Below, in pieces: positions 47,964-55,767 of a DNA stretch of 64,000 nt. A program made the translations under genes and the position numbers. Below the pieces are notes generated by a model. It was not told where the DNA came from and did not search any database. It saw nothing but the letters and a program-made list of their open reading frames with translations. Source of the DNA: Prevotella sp. UBA2456 (lineage in GTDB: Bacteria; Bacteroidota; Bacteroidia; Bacteroidales; Bacteroidaceae); assembly GCA_002342415.1 (NCBI GenBank), contig DDPY01000022.1, positions 1 through 64,000 on the forward strand, read 5' to 3'. How positions within the stretch are numbered: the first letter of the stretch is position 1; every line of letters begins with the position of its first letter.

Positions 47964-48028
47964 TCAAGACATCGAGATGTCGAAATATCGAGATATCGAT
48001 ATATCGAGTTCTCGAGTTATCATGACAT
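47964..48028. repeat. ATCGA-type palindromic repeats
   Basis: Closely packed units such as GACATCGAGATGTC, ATATCGAGATATCG and CTCGAG in the gap between the nuclease and uridine kinase genes. A repeat class different from the others in the window. Confidence 0.75.
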
Positions 48029-48045
48029 CGAAAAAATAAAGAAAA

Positions 48046-48660
48046 ATGACAATCATAGGAATCGCCGGCGGTACGGGTTCGGGCAAGACCACCGTCGTCA
48101 AGAAAATCACCAAGGTGTTGCCTCCTCACTGTGCTGCCATCGTGCCGCTGGACTCGTACTATAACGATACGACGGGCTTGACCGTCGAAGAACGTAAGGC
48201 TATCAACTTCGACCATCCCGATGCCTTCGACTGGAAGCTGCTGACCGAGCAGATCAGGATGTTGAAGTCGGGGCAGGCCATCGAGCAGCCCACGTACTCG
48301 TACGTGCTCAGCAACCGACTGCCCGAGACGATTCATGTAGAGCCCAAGCCCGTCATCATCCTGGAGGGTATCATGACGCTGCACTACAAGAAGCTGCGCG
48401 ACATGATGGACTTGAAAATATTCGTGGATACTGACTCAGATGTCCGCTTAATTCGCAATATCCGTCGCGATGTGGTGGAGCGCGGACGTACCGTGGAGAT
48501 GGTGCTCGACCGTTATGAGAAAGTGCTCAAGCCCATGCATGAGCAGTTTATCGAACCCACAAAGAAGTTTGCCGACCTTATTATCCCTTGGGGGCATGAG
48601 AACAAGACGGGAATCCATATCCTGAAGACTTATATCGAGGGAATCGTTACCAACGTGTGA
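48046..48660 (+). CDS. udk: Uridine kinase
   Basis: 204 residues, the normal size. The P-loop GGTGSGKTT (residues 8-16), the DSYYND motif, NFDHPDAFDW and the ILEGIMTLH strand identify uridine/cytidine kinase, which phosphorylates salvaged pyrimidine nucleosides to UMP and CMP. Its position after the secreted nuclease gene suggests that breakdown products of extracellular nucleic acid feed into it. No canonical promoter box was seen in the 87-base gap, so it is likely read with the nuclease gene. Confidence 0.93.
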   Translation: MTIIGIAGGTGSGKTTVVKKITKVLPPHCAAIVPLDSYYNDTTGLTVEERKAINFDHPDAFDWKLLTEQIRMLKSGQAIEQPTYSYVLSNRLPETIHVEPKPVIILEGIMTLHYKKLRDMMDLKIFVDTDSDVRLIRNIRRDVVERGRTVEMVLDRYEKVLKPMHEQFIEPTKKFADLIIPWGHENKTGIHILKTYIEGIVTNV

Positions 48661-48694
48661 GATTTTTCCTTTTTTAAGTTTTATTTGTCTAAAT

Positions 48695-48713
48695 CCCACT
48701 AATTTTTAGTGGG
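48695..48713 (+). terminator. Hairpin after uridine kinase, probable terminator
   Basis: CCCACTAA (48695-48702) and TTAGTGGG (48706-48713) form an 8-bp stem with a 3-base loop. The following T run is weak. Confidence 0.55.
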
Positions 48714-48740
48714 TTATTTGGTTGTTTGCTCGTTTATTCG

Positions 48741-48748
48741 TACCTTTG
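48741..48748 (+). promoter_or_regulatory. Promoter -7 box (TACCTTTG) for the headgroup cluster
   Basis: TACCTTTG 33 bases before the aminotransferase start codon. Confidence 0.75.
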
Positions 48749-48780
48749 CACCCAAATTTTGTAAAAAGTAGTTTATAGTA

Positions 48781-49830
48781 ATGGAAAAACAGATGAATTA
48801 TCTCGACCGGAACGAGTTTAATTTTGAGCCAAGCCAGAAGGTTATTGACGCCATAAAGAATTTTGACCCCAAGACACTATGCTTCTACACCCGTATCTAC
48901 GATCAGGGCAAGAAGAGCGTGATCAGTGTCCGACTGAGTGAAATCTACCAGGTGCCCGAGGAGCAGGTATTGCTGACCTATGGAGGAGAGGATATGCTGA
49001 AGAATGCCATCCACTATTTCCTGATGAAGGGCGACAACAAGAAGATACTTATTCCTGAGTTCTCGTGGTGGTACTATAACCGTGTGGCCTCCGAGTGCGG
49101 CGGTACGTTCGAGATGTATCCCCTGCACGAGCTGGAGGATACCTTTGCCTACGATGTGGACGAAGTGATTGAGTACACCAATCGCATCCATCCCCGTATG
49201 CTGCTGCTGGCCTCGCCCAACAATCCTACGGGCAACAGCCTGACTCCTGAGGAGGTGGGCCAAATCATGGAGCATATCCCCAGCGATACGATGGTGCTCA
49301 TCGACGAGGCTTATGCCAGCTTCATGAATATGGACACAGGCTATATTGCACCGTTGGTGACCAAGTATCAGAACCTTATTATTTCGCGCACGCTTAGTAA
49401 GTTCTACGGACTGCCCGGACTGCGCTGCGGATTCGGCTTCATTGGTGCCGGCCACGACCAGTTCCTGAGCTATTGCAATAAGTATCTGGGCTATAACCGC
49501 TTTTCGGAGGCCGTCGCATTGGCCGCTCTCGACAGTAATGAGCACTACCGTCAGGTAGCCGACGACATGGAGTGGGGCCGCCAGCTCTATAAGAAGGAAC
49601 TGGGTTCGCTGCCCGGCTTCAAGGTATATAAGTCGGTGGCCAACTTCATCCTCATCAAATATCCTTTGGAAATCAAGGACCAGCTGATGGAAGCGCTCAA
49701 GATTCAGGATTACAAGATTAAGTTCATGGGCGACAAGGGCCTGGAGTCGTGCCTGCGCATCACGCTGGGCCGTAAGGAGCAGACACAGACGGTTGTCGAC
49801 ACGATTCTGAAGGTAATAGGTAAAAAGTGA
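48781..49830 (+). CDS. PLP-dependent aminotransferase/decarboxylase, fold type I (HisC/CobD-like)
   Basis: 349 residues. The PLP-binding features of class I/II aminotransferases are present: ASPNNPTGN, IDEAYASF, and the Schiff-base lysine in SRTLSKFYGLPGLRCGFG. This branch contains histidinol-phosphate aminotransferases and also threonine-phosphate and serine-phosphate decarboxylases. It overlaps by 4 bases the gene of a cytidylyltransferase-like enzyme and heads a five-gene unit that ends in a CDP-alcohol phosphatidyltransferase, flippase and phosphatase. An amino-phosphate product feeding headgroup synthesis is more fitting than histidine synthesis. This is inference, since no his gene is nearby. 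Confidence 0.8.
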   Translation: MEKQMNYLDRNEFNFEPSQKVIDAIKNFDPKTLCFYTRIYDQGKKSVISVRLSEIYQVPEEQVLLTYGGEDMLKNAIHYFLMKGDNKKILIPEFSWWYYNRVASECGGTFEMYPLHELEDTFAYDVDEVIEYTNRIHPRMLLLASPNNPTGNSLTPEEVGQIMEHIPSDTMVLIDEAYASFMNMDTGYIAPLVTKYQNLIISRTLSKFYGLPGLRCGFGFIGAGHDQFLSYCNKYLGYNRFSEAVALAALDSNEHYRQVADDMEWGRQLYKKELGSLPGFKVYKSVANFILIKYPLEIKDQLMEALKIQDYKIKFMGDKGLESCLRITLGRKEQTQTVVDTILKVIGKK

Positions 49831-50567
49831 ACCATTCAATGATAGGAGTCATCTTAGCAGCAGGTATGGCCAAGCGCCTGCGTCCGCTGACCGAGAACAA
49901 GCCTAAATGCCTGTTGGAGGTGGGTGGCAAGACGCTCTTGGAGCGTACCGTCGGGGCCATGCTACAGGCAGGCATCAAGGCGTTTGTGGTGGTGACAGGC
50001 TATTGTGCCGACCAGATCCGGGACTTCCTTACAACCCATTTCCCCACACTCGATATTACCTTTATCCACAATGCCGACTACGAGCACAACAACAATATCT
50101 TCTCGTTGTGGCTTTCTATGCAGGTGGTGAGGGGCAAGGATTTCCTGCTGATGGACAGCGATATACTGTGCGACCCTGCGGCAGTAGTGCGTATTGCCCG
50201 GGAGCCGGAGTCGGCCTTGGCTCTTAATCGTCATGAGTGTGGCGAGGAGGAAATCAAGGTGATTGTCGATGCAGAAGGACGCATTACGGAGATCAGTAAG
50301 GTGTGCAGCATTGAACAGGCTATCGGTGAGTCGGTGGGTATCGAGAAGATGACCACCGACTATAGCGAGGCCATCTATCACGAGCTGAAGCAGATGATAG
50401 AAGAGGAGGGGCTGATAGATGTTTTCTATGAGCGTGCCTTCGAGCGGCTCATTCCTCAGGGGCATACCTTCCGCGTGGTCGATACGACCGACTATTTCTC
50501 ATACGAACTGGATACACCGGAGGATTTTGAGCGTGCCCAGCAGCTGATGCCGAAGGAACTGCTGTAG
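49827..50567 (+). CDS. Sugar- or choline-phosphate-type nucleotidyltransferase
   Basis: 246 residues. The nucleotide-binding signature VILAAGMAKRLRPLT with NKPKCLLEVGGKTLLE is clear, followed by HNADYEHNNNIFSLWLS and a metal-binding DSDILCDP. These features resemble phosphocholine and aminoethylphosphonate cytidylyltransferases (LicC/PntC type) more than sugar-nucleotide enzymes. It would activate a small phosphorylated alcohol or phosphonate to its CDP form. Translationally coupled (ATGA) to the aminotransferase and followed after 78 bases by a CDP-alcohol phosphatidyltransferase gene, the expected next enzyme. Its true substrate is unknown. Confidence 0.82.
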   Translation: MNHSMIGVILAAGMAKRLRPLTENKPKCLLEVGGKTLLERTVGAMLQAGIKAFVVVTGYCADQIRDFLTTHFPTLDITFIHNADYEHNNNIFSLWLSMQVVRGKDFLLMDSDILCDPAAVVRIAREPESALALNRHECGEEEIKVIVDAEGRITEISKVCSIEQAIGESVGIEKMTTDYSEAIYHELKQMIEEEGLIDVFYERAFERLIPQGHTFRVVDTTDYFSYELDTPEDFERAQQLMPKELL

Positions 50568-50645
50568 TGAATAGAGTTGAGAGTTCTTTAACCTAAAGGT
50601 CAAAGCGAGCGAAGCTCGTGGGACAATTGACAGTTTTTATTTAAT

Positions 50646-51626
50646 ATGGATCAGAAATTCAAGGCAACACTGAAGTCGTCGGAGACAGAAGACTGGCTCG
50701 ACCTGCATGTCATACGCCCCTTCTGCTACTATTGTGCTTTGGCTTTTGCCAAATTTGACATACATCCTAACACCGTCACCATCTGGTCGATGATTATTGG
50801 GGCTGCCAGTACCGTATTCTTTGCTACGGGCTGCTTCTATTATTCCGGCTGGTGGGGGTTGGGCATGAACCTGATTGCCATCTTCCTGCTGATGGTGGCC
50901 GACATCCTTGACTGTACGGACGGTCAGTTAGCACGTATGACGGGAAAGAAGAGCCGCATAGGACGTATCCTCGACGGTATGGCAGGCTTTGTATGGTTCG
51001 TACCCATCTATCACGGAATGATTTATCGCTTCTATGTACACCATGAGATAGAGTTTGGCTGGCTCGGCATAGCGGATACTCCTCAGAATGTGCTGATGGC
51101 AACGGCTGTCGTCTATGTCTTAGGCGTCATCTCAGGCTTCGTGGGGATATCAGGACAGCAGCGACTGGCCGACTATTATATCCAGGTACACCTGTTCTTC
51201 CTGAAAGGCGAGAAGGGCAGTGAACTCGACAACTCCCAACGTCAACAGGAACTGTACGACCAGATGGACGACAATACACCCTGGGTGGAACGGTCTTTCC
51301 AGAAATCGTATATCGACTATACCCAGAAGCAGGAGAAAGCGACTCCCGAGTTCCAGCGCTTGCTGGCCCGGCTGCGCGAGAAGTTCGGGTCGACCGACAA
51401 TATCCCTGACGAGGTACGTCAGGATTTTCTCCGCTCGTCGCGTCCCGTCATTACGTGGAACGGCCTGCTTACCTTTAACTTCCGCTCGTTCTGGCTTTTC
51501 CTGTTCTGTCTGCTCGACATCCCAGCCATTTACTTCCTGTTCGAGATATTTGCCATGGGCCTGTTGGCGTGGTATGTCAACCACCGTCATGAAGCCTTCT
51601 GCCGGCGCATAGCCCAAAGTCTCTAA
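50646..51626 (+). CDS. CDP-alcohol phosphatidyltransferase-family membrane enzyme
   Basis: 326 residues. The family motif D-x2-DG-x2-AR-x8-G-x3-D-x3-D appears at residues 89-114 as Asp89, Asp92-Gly93, Ala96-Arg97, Gly106, Asp110, but the last position is Gly114 instead of the usual Asp. Several membrane helices surround it, and a charged cytoplasmic stretch (about 190-280) is inserted before the last helices. The enzyme should join a CDP-activated group to an alcohol acceptor in the membrane. The loss of the final Asp, usually the catalytic base, is notable. The neighbouring genes supply the activated donor and a flippase. Confidence 0.82.
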   Translation: MDQKFKATLKSSETEDWLDLHVIRPFCYYCALAFAKFDIHPNTVTIWSMIIGAASTVFFATGCFYYSGWWGLGMNLIAIFLLMVADILDCTDGQLARMTGKKSRIGRILDGMAGFVWFVPIYHGMIYRFYVHHEIEFGWLGIADTPQNVLMATAVVYVLGVISGFVGISGQQRLADYYIQVHLFFLKGEKGSELDNSQRQQELYDQMDDNTPWVERSFQKSYIDYTQKQEKATPEFQRLLARLREKFGSTDNIPDEVRQDFLRSSRPVITWNGLLTFNFRSFWLFLFCLLDIPAIYFLFEIFAMGLLAWYVNHRHEAFCRRIAQSL

Positions 51627-51646
51627 TCATCAAGCATTTCTGTATC

Positions 51647-52687
51647 ATGACTTGGACAAAACAACGCCTCAACAACCTCTTCTTCTTCCTTGGCATTGCC
51701 GCTGTGGTGGTGATGTTGTTTACGTTTGATGTCAGCTTCGTCGAGTTATGGCAGCATCTGTGCCATGCCGGCTACTGGCTCATACCGATTGTGGGGGTAT
51801 GGTTTGTCATCTATGGCATCAATGCCTGGTCGTGGTGGTGCATCATCAAAGGTAACGTGGGGCCCAACCCGCCGGTCAGTTTCAAGACTATCTACAGGCT
51901 TACCATTTCGGGCTACGCCCTCAACTATGCTACTCCCGTAGGCGGACTGGGCGGTGAGCCTTATCGTATCATGGAACTGTCGAAGTATATCGATAACCAG
52001 CACGCGACCTCCAGCGTCATCCTCTATGCCATGATGCACTTTTTCGGCCACTTCATCTTCTGGTTTGTCTCTATCTTCATCTATCTGGCACTGGTGGCCG
52101 TAGGCGATATGCCGCTGACAACGGCTATCGGTACCATACTGGGCATTATCATCGTGTTCTGTCTGGTGGCTTTCTACCTGTTTTCGCGCGGCTACAGAAA
52201 AGGACTGGTCGTGAAGACCATCCGCTGGATTGGTAAGATTCCCGGCCTGAAAGGCTGGAGCACGCGCTTCTCGGAGCGCCATGCCGAGGCGATGCAGAAT
52301 ATAGACACCCAGATAGCCTCGCTCTATGGGAGAGACAGGAAAGCCTTCTACAGCAGCCTCTTCCTCGAGTTTTTCTCGCGTGTGGTGCAGAGTTCGGAGG
52401 TGTTGTTCATGCTGTTGCTTTTCGGCATCGACAACGGGGGAGGGTTCTCGGGCATCGTGATTACCTATCTGCACAGCATACTGATCGTTGCGTTTACCAC
52501 GCTTTTCGCCAATCTCATCGGATTCCTGCCCATGCAGCTGGGCGTGCAGGAGGGCGGTTTTGTACTTTCCATTGCTGCGCTGGGACTTTCTGCTGCCCTG
52601 GGCATTTTTGTCAGCATCATCTGTAGAGTGCGTGAAATCATCTGGATTCTGGTGGGTATTCTGCTCATGAAGGTTGACAGGAATTAG
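51647..52687 (+). CDS. Flippase-like integral membrane protein (LPG synthase TM-domain family, UPF0104)
   Basis: 346 residues with about eight membrane helices. The segments LNYATPVGGLGGEPYRI and FLPMQLGVQEGGFV are hallmarks of the lysylphosphatidylglycerol synthase transmembrane (flippase) domain family. No catalytic aminoacyl-transfer domain follows, so it is the flippase-type half only. Located 20 bases after the CDP-alcohol transferase gene, it is the natural candidate to move the finished lipid to the outer leaflet. The lipid is not identified. Confidence 0.82.
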   Translation: MTWTKQRLNNLFFFLGIAAVVVMLFTFDVSFVELWQHLCHAGYWLIPIVGVWFVIYGINAWSWWCIIKGNVGPNPPVSFKTIYRLTISGYALNYATPVGGLGGEPYRIMELSKYIDNQHATSSVILYAMMHFFGHFIFWFVSIFIYLALVAVGDMPLTTAIGTILGIIIVFCLVAFYLFSRGYRKGLVVKTIRWIGKIPGLKGWSTRFSERHAEAMQNIDTQIASLYGRDRKAFYSSLFLEFFSRVVQSSEVLFMLLLFGIDNGGGFSGIVITYLHSILIVAFTTLFANLIGFLPMQLGVQEGGFVLSIAALGLSAALGIFVSIICRVREIIWILVGILLMKVDRN

Positions 52688-52732
52688 TGGACGATAGTCA
52701 TTTTCGCGCGTACATTTTAATATAGTTGAATA

Positions 52733-54238
52733 ATGAAAAGATTTTTATTTGCATGCACCTTAGTGGTATGTGTTCTGTTGCAGTTGTCGGCACAGAACCG
52801 GTTTAACGAGCGCCCGAAGCTGGTGGTGGGCATAGTGGTTGACCAAATGCGCTGGGACTATCTGTCGCGTTATTACAACCGATTTAGCGAGGATGGCTTC
52901 CGTCGGCTGCTGGACAAAGGGTATTCGTTCAACAATTGTCTTATCGACTATGTGCCAACGGTGACGGCCATCGGACACACCTCAATCTATACGGGAACGA
53001 CACCGGCCTTTCACGGCATCTGCGGTAACAATTTTTCCATAGACGGCAAGGCTGTATATTGTTGCAGAGATTCCGTTGTTATGCCCGTGGGCTCCGACAA
53101 CAAGAAAGACGGTCAGATGTCGCCCGTCAATCTGCTCGCCACGACCATTGGTGACCAACTGCGACTGCATACCGACTTCCGTTCCAAGGTGGTCGGAGTG
53201 TCTTATAAAGACCGTGCCGCCATCCTGCCTGCCGGCCATGCCGCCAATGCCGCCTACTGGTTGGACAGAAAGAACCGGCGCTTTATCACCAGCACCTACT
53301 ATATGAAGGAACTGCCGGAGTGGGTAAAGGACTTTAATGAGGAACTGGAGGAAAATAAAGTGTTCAAAAAAATGGGCAAAGACATCGGGCTGTCGCCAGA
53401 GACCGGCCATATTACGGTAGATATGGCTATAGCCGCCTTGGACGGCGAACGCCTGGGACAGGGCCATGAGACGGATATGCTTTGCGTCAGTTTCTCGCAG
53501 ACGGATGTAATCGGTCATGAGTGGGGCACGCGAGGTGAACATACCGACGAGGCCTATATGGAGTTGGACAAGGATTTGTCCAAACTGTTCAAGGCGCTCG
53601 ACGAGAAAATTGGCAAAGGCAACTACTTGGTATTCCTGACGGCAGATCATGGGGCCGCCCATAACGAAAAGTATATGCAGAATCATGGACTGCATGGAGG
53701 CCCGTGGCTTACAGAACAACTGCGCCTTGAACTGGAAAAGTATATTGCCTCGAAGCTTGGCAGCCAGCAGCCCGTCATCGAGGCCATCCTTGACTATCGC
53801 TTCTACCTGAACCATGAGGCTATAGCCAAACAGGGACTGGATGTCGGACGCGTCAAGGAGGTGGCTATTGAGTTTTTGCGCAAGAGTCCCCATCTCTCGT
53901 TCGTTGTAGACTACGAGAAGGCAGCTACTGCGCCTATTCCAGACATCCTGCGACAGAGAATACTGCGGGGTTACAATTTCCATCGTTCGGGCGATATCAT
54001 CGTTGTCCTGGAACCGGGATTCTACGAGGTGGGTTTCTGGTCGACGCCCGAAGGTACTACTCACGGAGCGTGGAATCCCTACGATGCACACATTCCCTTG
54101 TTGTTCTACGGCTGGCAAGTGCCGCATGGTGAAAACTCAGAAGAAGTGCATATTACAGATATCGCTCCGACGGTCTGTTCGTTGTTACATATTCAACAGC
54201 CCAATGCCTCAATCGGCAAGCCTTTGAAATTTAATTGA
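52733..54238 (+). CDS. PafA-type secreted alkaline phosphatase
   Basis: 501 residues. The signal peptide ends near LSAQN. Alkaline-phosphatase superfamily metal and nucleophile sites are seen: VVDQMRWDYL, VPTVTAIGHTSIYTGTTPAFHG (nucleophile Thr region), SQTDVIGHEWG and LTADHGAAHN. The layout matches the PafA phosphatases of Bacteroidetes, which hydrolyse phosphomonoesters with little inhibition by phosphate. It follows the flippase gene by 45 bases without a clear promoter and may be cotranscribed. It could recycle phosphate from released headgroups, or act generally in phosphate supply. Context does not decide. Confidence 0.85.
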   Translation: MKRFLFACTLVVCVLLQLSAQNRFNERPKLVVGIVVDQMRWDYLSRYYNRFSEDGFRRLLDKGYSFNNCLIDYVPTVTAIGHTSIYTGTTPAFHGICGNNFSIDGKAVYCCRDSVVMPVGSDNKKDGQMSPVNLLATTIGDQLRLHTDFRSKVVGVSYKDRAAILPAGHAANAAYWLDRKNRRFITSTYYMKELPEWVKDFNEELEENKVFKKMGKDIGLSPETGHITVDMAIAALDGERLGQGHETDMLCVSFSQTDVIGHEWGTRGEHTDEAYMELDKDLSKLFKALDEKIGKGNYLVFLTADHGAAHNEKYMQNHGLHGGPWLTEQLRLELEKYIASKLGSQQPVIEAILDYRFYLNHEAIAKQGLDVGRVKEVAIEFLRKSPHLSFVVDYEKAATAPIPDILRQRILRGYNFHRSGDIIVVLEPGFYEVGFWSTPEGTTHGAWNPYDAHIPLLFYGWQVPHGENSEEVHITDIAPTVCSLLHIQQPNASIGKPLKFN

Positions 54239-54294
54239 GTGTTGGAGAAACAATTTCTACAATAAAGTGCTGATATATTGAGATTTATTCCGTA

Positions 54295-54302
54295 CCTTTG
54301 CA
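54295..54302 (+). promoter_or_regulatory. Promoter -7 box (TACCTTTG)
   Basis: TACCTTTG 17 bases before the ATG at 54319. An in-frame ATG-like start at 54298 would lie within the box. Confidence 0.7.
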
Positions 54303-54318
54303 GCCGAGAACGACAAGA

Positions 54319-54555
54319 ATGGATAAATTAAAGGCTGAAGATATGAATGTAGGTAAGCACGTTGAGGAGATTTTGAAGAAGCAGGGCAAGTCTGCCGCAT
54401 GGTTAGCAAGCGAGATTCCCTGTGAGCGCACGAATGTATATAACATATTCAAGCGCAAGAGTATGGACGTACGTCTGCTGATGCGGATTAGCGTCATTCT
54501 GGATCACGACTTTTTTGCGGAATTATCCCGAGAAGCGTTTCCCAAGTCTAAATGA
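54319..54555 (+). CDS. Small helix-turn-helix protein (Xre-like)
   Basis: 78 residues. A single HTH is seen around residues 22-60 (AAWLASEIPCERTNVYNIFKR), which has the Xre/Cro-type spacing but few conserved residues. It is flanked by its own promoter and terminator, so it is a monocistronic unit between the headgroup cluster and the nuo operon. It has no sensor domain. It may regulate either neighbour, and nothing in the sequence decides between them. Confidence 0.7.
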   Translation: MDKLKAEDMNVGKHVEEILKKQGKSAAWLASEIPCERTNVYNIFKRKSMDVRLLMRISVILDHDFFAELSREAFPKSK

Positions 54556-54560
54556 TACAG

Positions 54561-54596
54561 GCCGTTGCCAACATGGCAACGGCTTTTATTTTTTTC
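54561..54596 (+). terminator. Terminator of the small HTH gene
   Basis: GCCGTTGCCA (54561-54570) and TGGCAACGGC (54574-54583) form a perfect 10-bp stem with a 3-base loop and a long T run. Confidence 0.92.
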
Positions 54597-54646
54597 CTTC
54601 ACTTATCTTTTTTCATAAATATGCCCTTTCTTTGCGTTTTTTTTTG

Positions 54647-54654
54647 TACCTTTG
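54647..54654 (+). promoter_or_regulatory. Promoter -7 box (TACCTTTG) for the nuo operon
   Basis: TACCTTTG 40 bases before the nuoA start codon. Confidence 0.75.
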
Positions 54655-54694
54655 CACACAAATTGAATTCAATACAATTATATTAAACACTTTT

Positions 54695-55045
54695 ATGAAC
54701 TTTACTTTGTTAATTACCGTCTTGCTGACGGCTTTGACATTGGTGGCTGGAGCTTACGTTGTGGCGAAGCTGATAGGACCCAGGTCCTACGCGAAGCTGA
54801 AAGGTGAGCCCTATGAGAGTGGTATTCCCACGCGAGGCAGCTCATGGTTGCCGGTTTCCGTGGGGTTCTACCTTTTTGCCATCTTGTTCCTCATGTTTGA
54901 TGTGGAAACACTGTTTCTGTATCCATGGGCAGTAGTGGTGAAGGAATTCGGTGCGGCAGCCCTGCTGAGCATCGGGTTCTTCTTGGTTGTTCTGGTTTTA
55001 GGCTTGGCATACGCTTGGCGGAAAGGAGACTTGGAATGGAAATAA
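54695..55045 (+). CDS. nuoA: NADH-quinone oxidoreductase-type subunit A
   Basis: 116 residues, three membrane helices. The loop with PYESGIPTRG and the second-helix MFDVETLFLYPWAV are diagnostic of NuoA, the small membrane subunit near the quinone-binding region. The ATG at 54695 is used because earlier in-frame starts lie before the promoter. First gene of the complex I operon. Its stop codon overlaps nuoB by 10 bases. Confidence 0.95.
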   Translation: MNFTLLITVLLTALTLVAGAYVVAKLIGPRSYAKLKGEPYESGIPTRGSSWLPVSVGFYLFAILFLMFDVETLFLYPWAVVVKEFGAAALLSIGFFLVVLVLGLAYAWRKGDLEWK

Positions 55046-55767
55046 AGCCGAAAATCAAGTCTATTCCCTACAACGAGTGGAAAGACAACGAGTCGTTGGA
55101 GAAAATTGTCGACGAGCTGCACGAGGGCGGTGTCAATGTGGTGACGGGTACGCTCGACCAGCTGATCAACTGGGGACGCTCGAACTCCCTATGGTCGCTG
55201 ACCTTTGCTACCTCTTGCTGTGGTATCGAGTTCATGGCCTGTGGCTGTTCGCGTTACGACTTTGCCCGCTTTGGTTTCGAGGTGACGCGTAACTCCCCCC
55301 GACAGGCCGACCTCATCATGTGTGCCGGTACAATCACCCACAAGATGGCTCCTGCCCTGAAGCGTCTGTACGACCAGATGGCCGAGCCGAAGTATGTGGT
55401 GGCTGTTGGTGGCTGTGCCATCAGCGGCGGTCCCTTCAAATCGAGCTATCATGTGGTGAAAGGCATCGAGGAGATTGTGCCGGTCGATGTGTTCGTTCCG
55501 GGATGTCCTCCCCGTCCGGAGGCTATCATGTATGGCATGATGCAGTTGCAGCGCAAGGTAAAGGTTGAGAAGTTCTTCGGTGGTGCCAACCATAAGCAAA
55601 CCCGCGAGGAGGCTGCCTTAGGTGTGTCCAATGAGGAACTGACATTCCGTGAGAAGTTGGGCGACAACCGTCGTAATCCCATTGTGGTGACCGATGTGCC
55701 CCAGGAGTTTGTGGATGAAATGAAGGCTGCCCAGACAGCCGCTAAAGCAAAGGAGGAGAACGCATGA
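55036..55767 (+). CDS. nuoB: Complex I subunit B
   Basis: 243 residues, longer than the 160-220 of many NuoB proteins because of a C-terminal extension (about 185-243, rich in Lys, Glu and Ala). The N2 cluster ligands are seen as Cys61-Cys62 (ATSCCGIE), Cys127 (GGCAISGG) and Cys157 (GCPPRPEA). It carries the terminal iron-sulphur cluster that passes electrons to quinone. Overlaps nuoA by 10 bases and nuoCD by 4, so expression is coupled. Confidence 0.95.
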   Translation: MEIKPKIKSIPYNEWKDNESLEKIVDELHEGGVNVVTGTLDQLINWGRSNSLWSLTFATSCCGIEFMACGCSRYDFARFGFEVTRNSPRQADLIMCAGTITHKMAPALKRLYDQMAEPKYVVAVGGCAISGGPFKSSYHVVKGIEEIVPVDVFVPGCPPRPEAIMYGMMQLQRKVKVEKFFGGANHKQTREEAALGVSNEELTFREKLGDNRRNPIVVTDVPQEFVDEMKAAQTAAKAKEENA

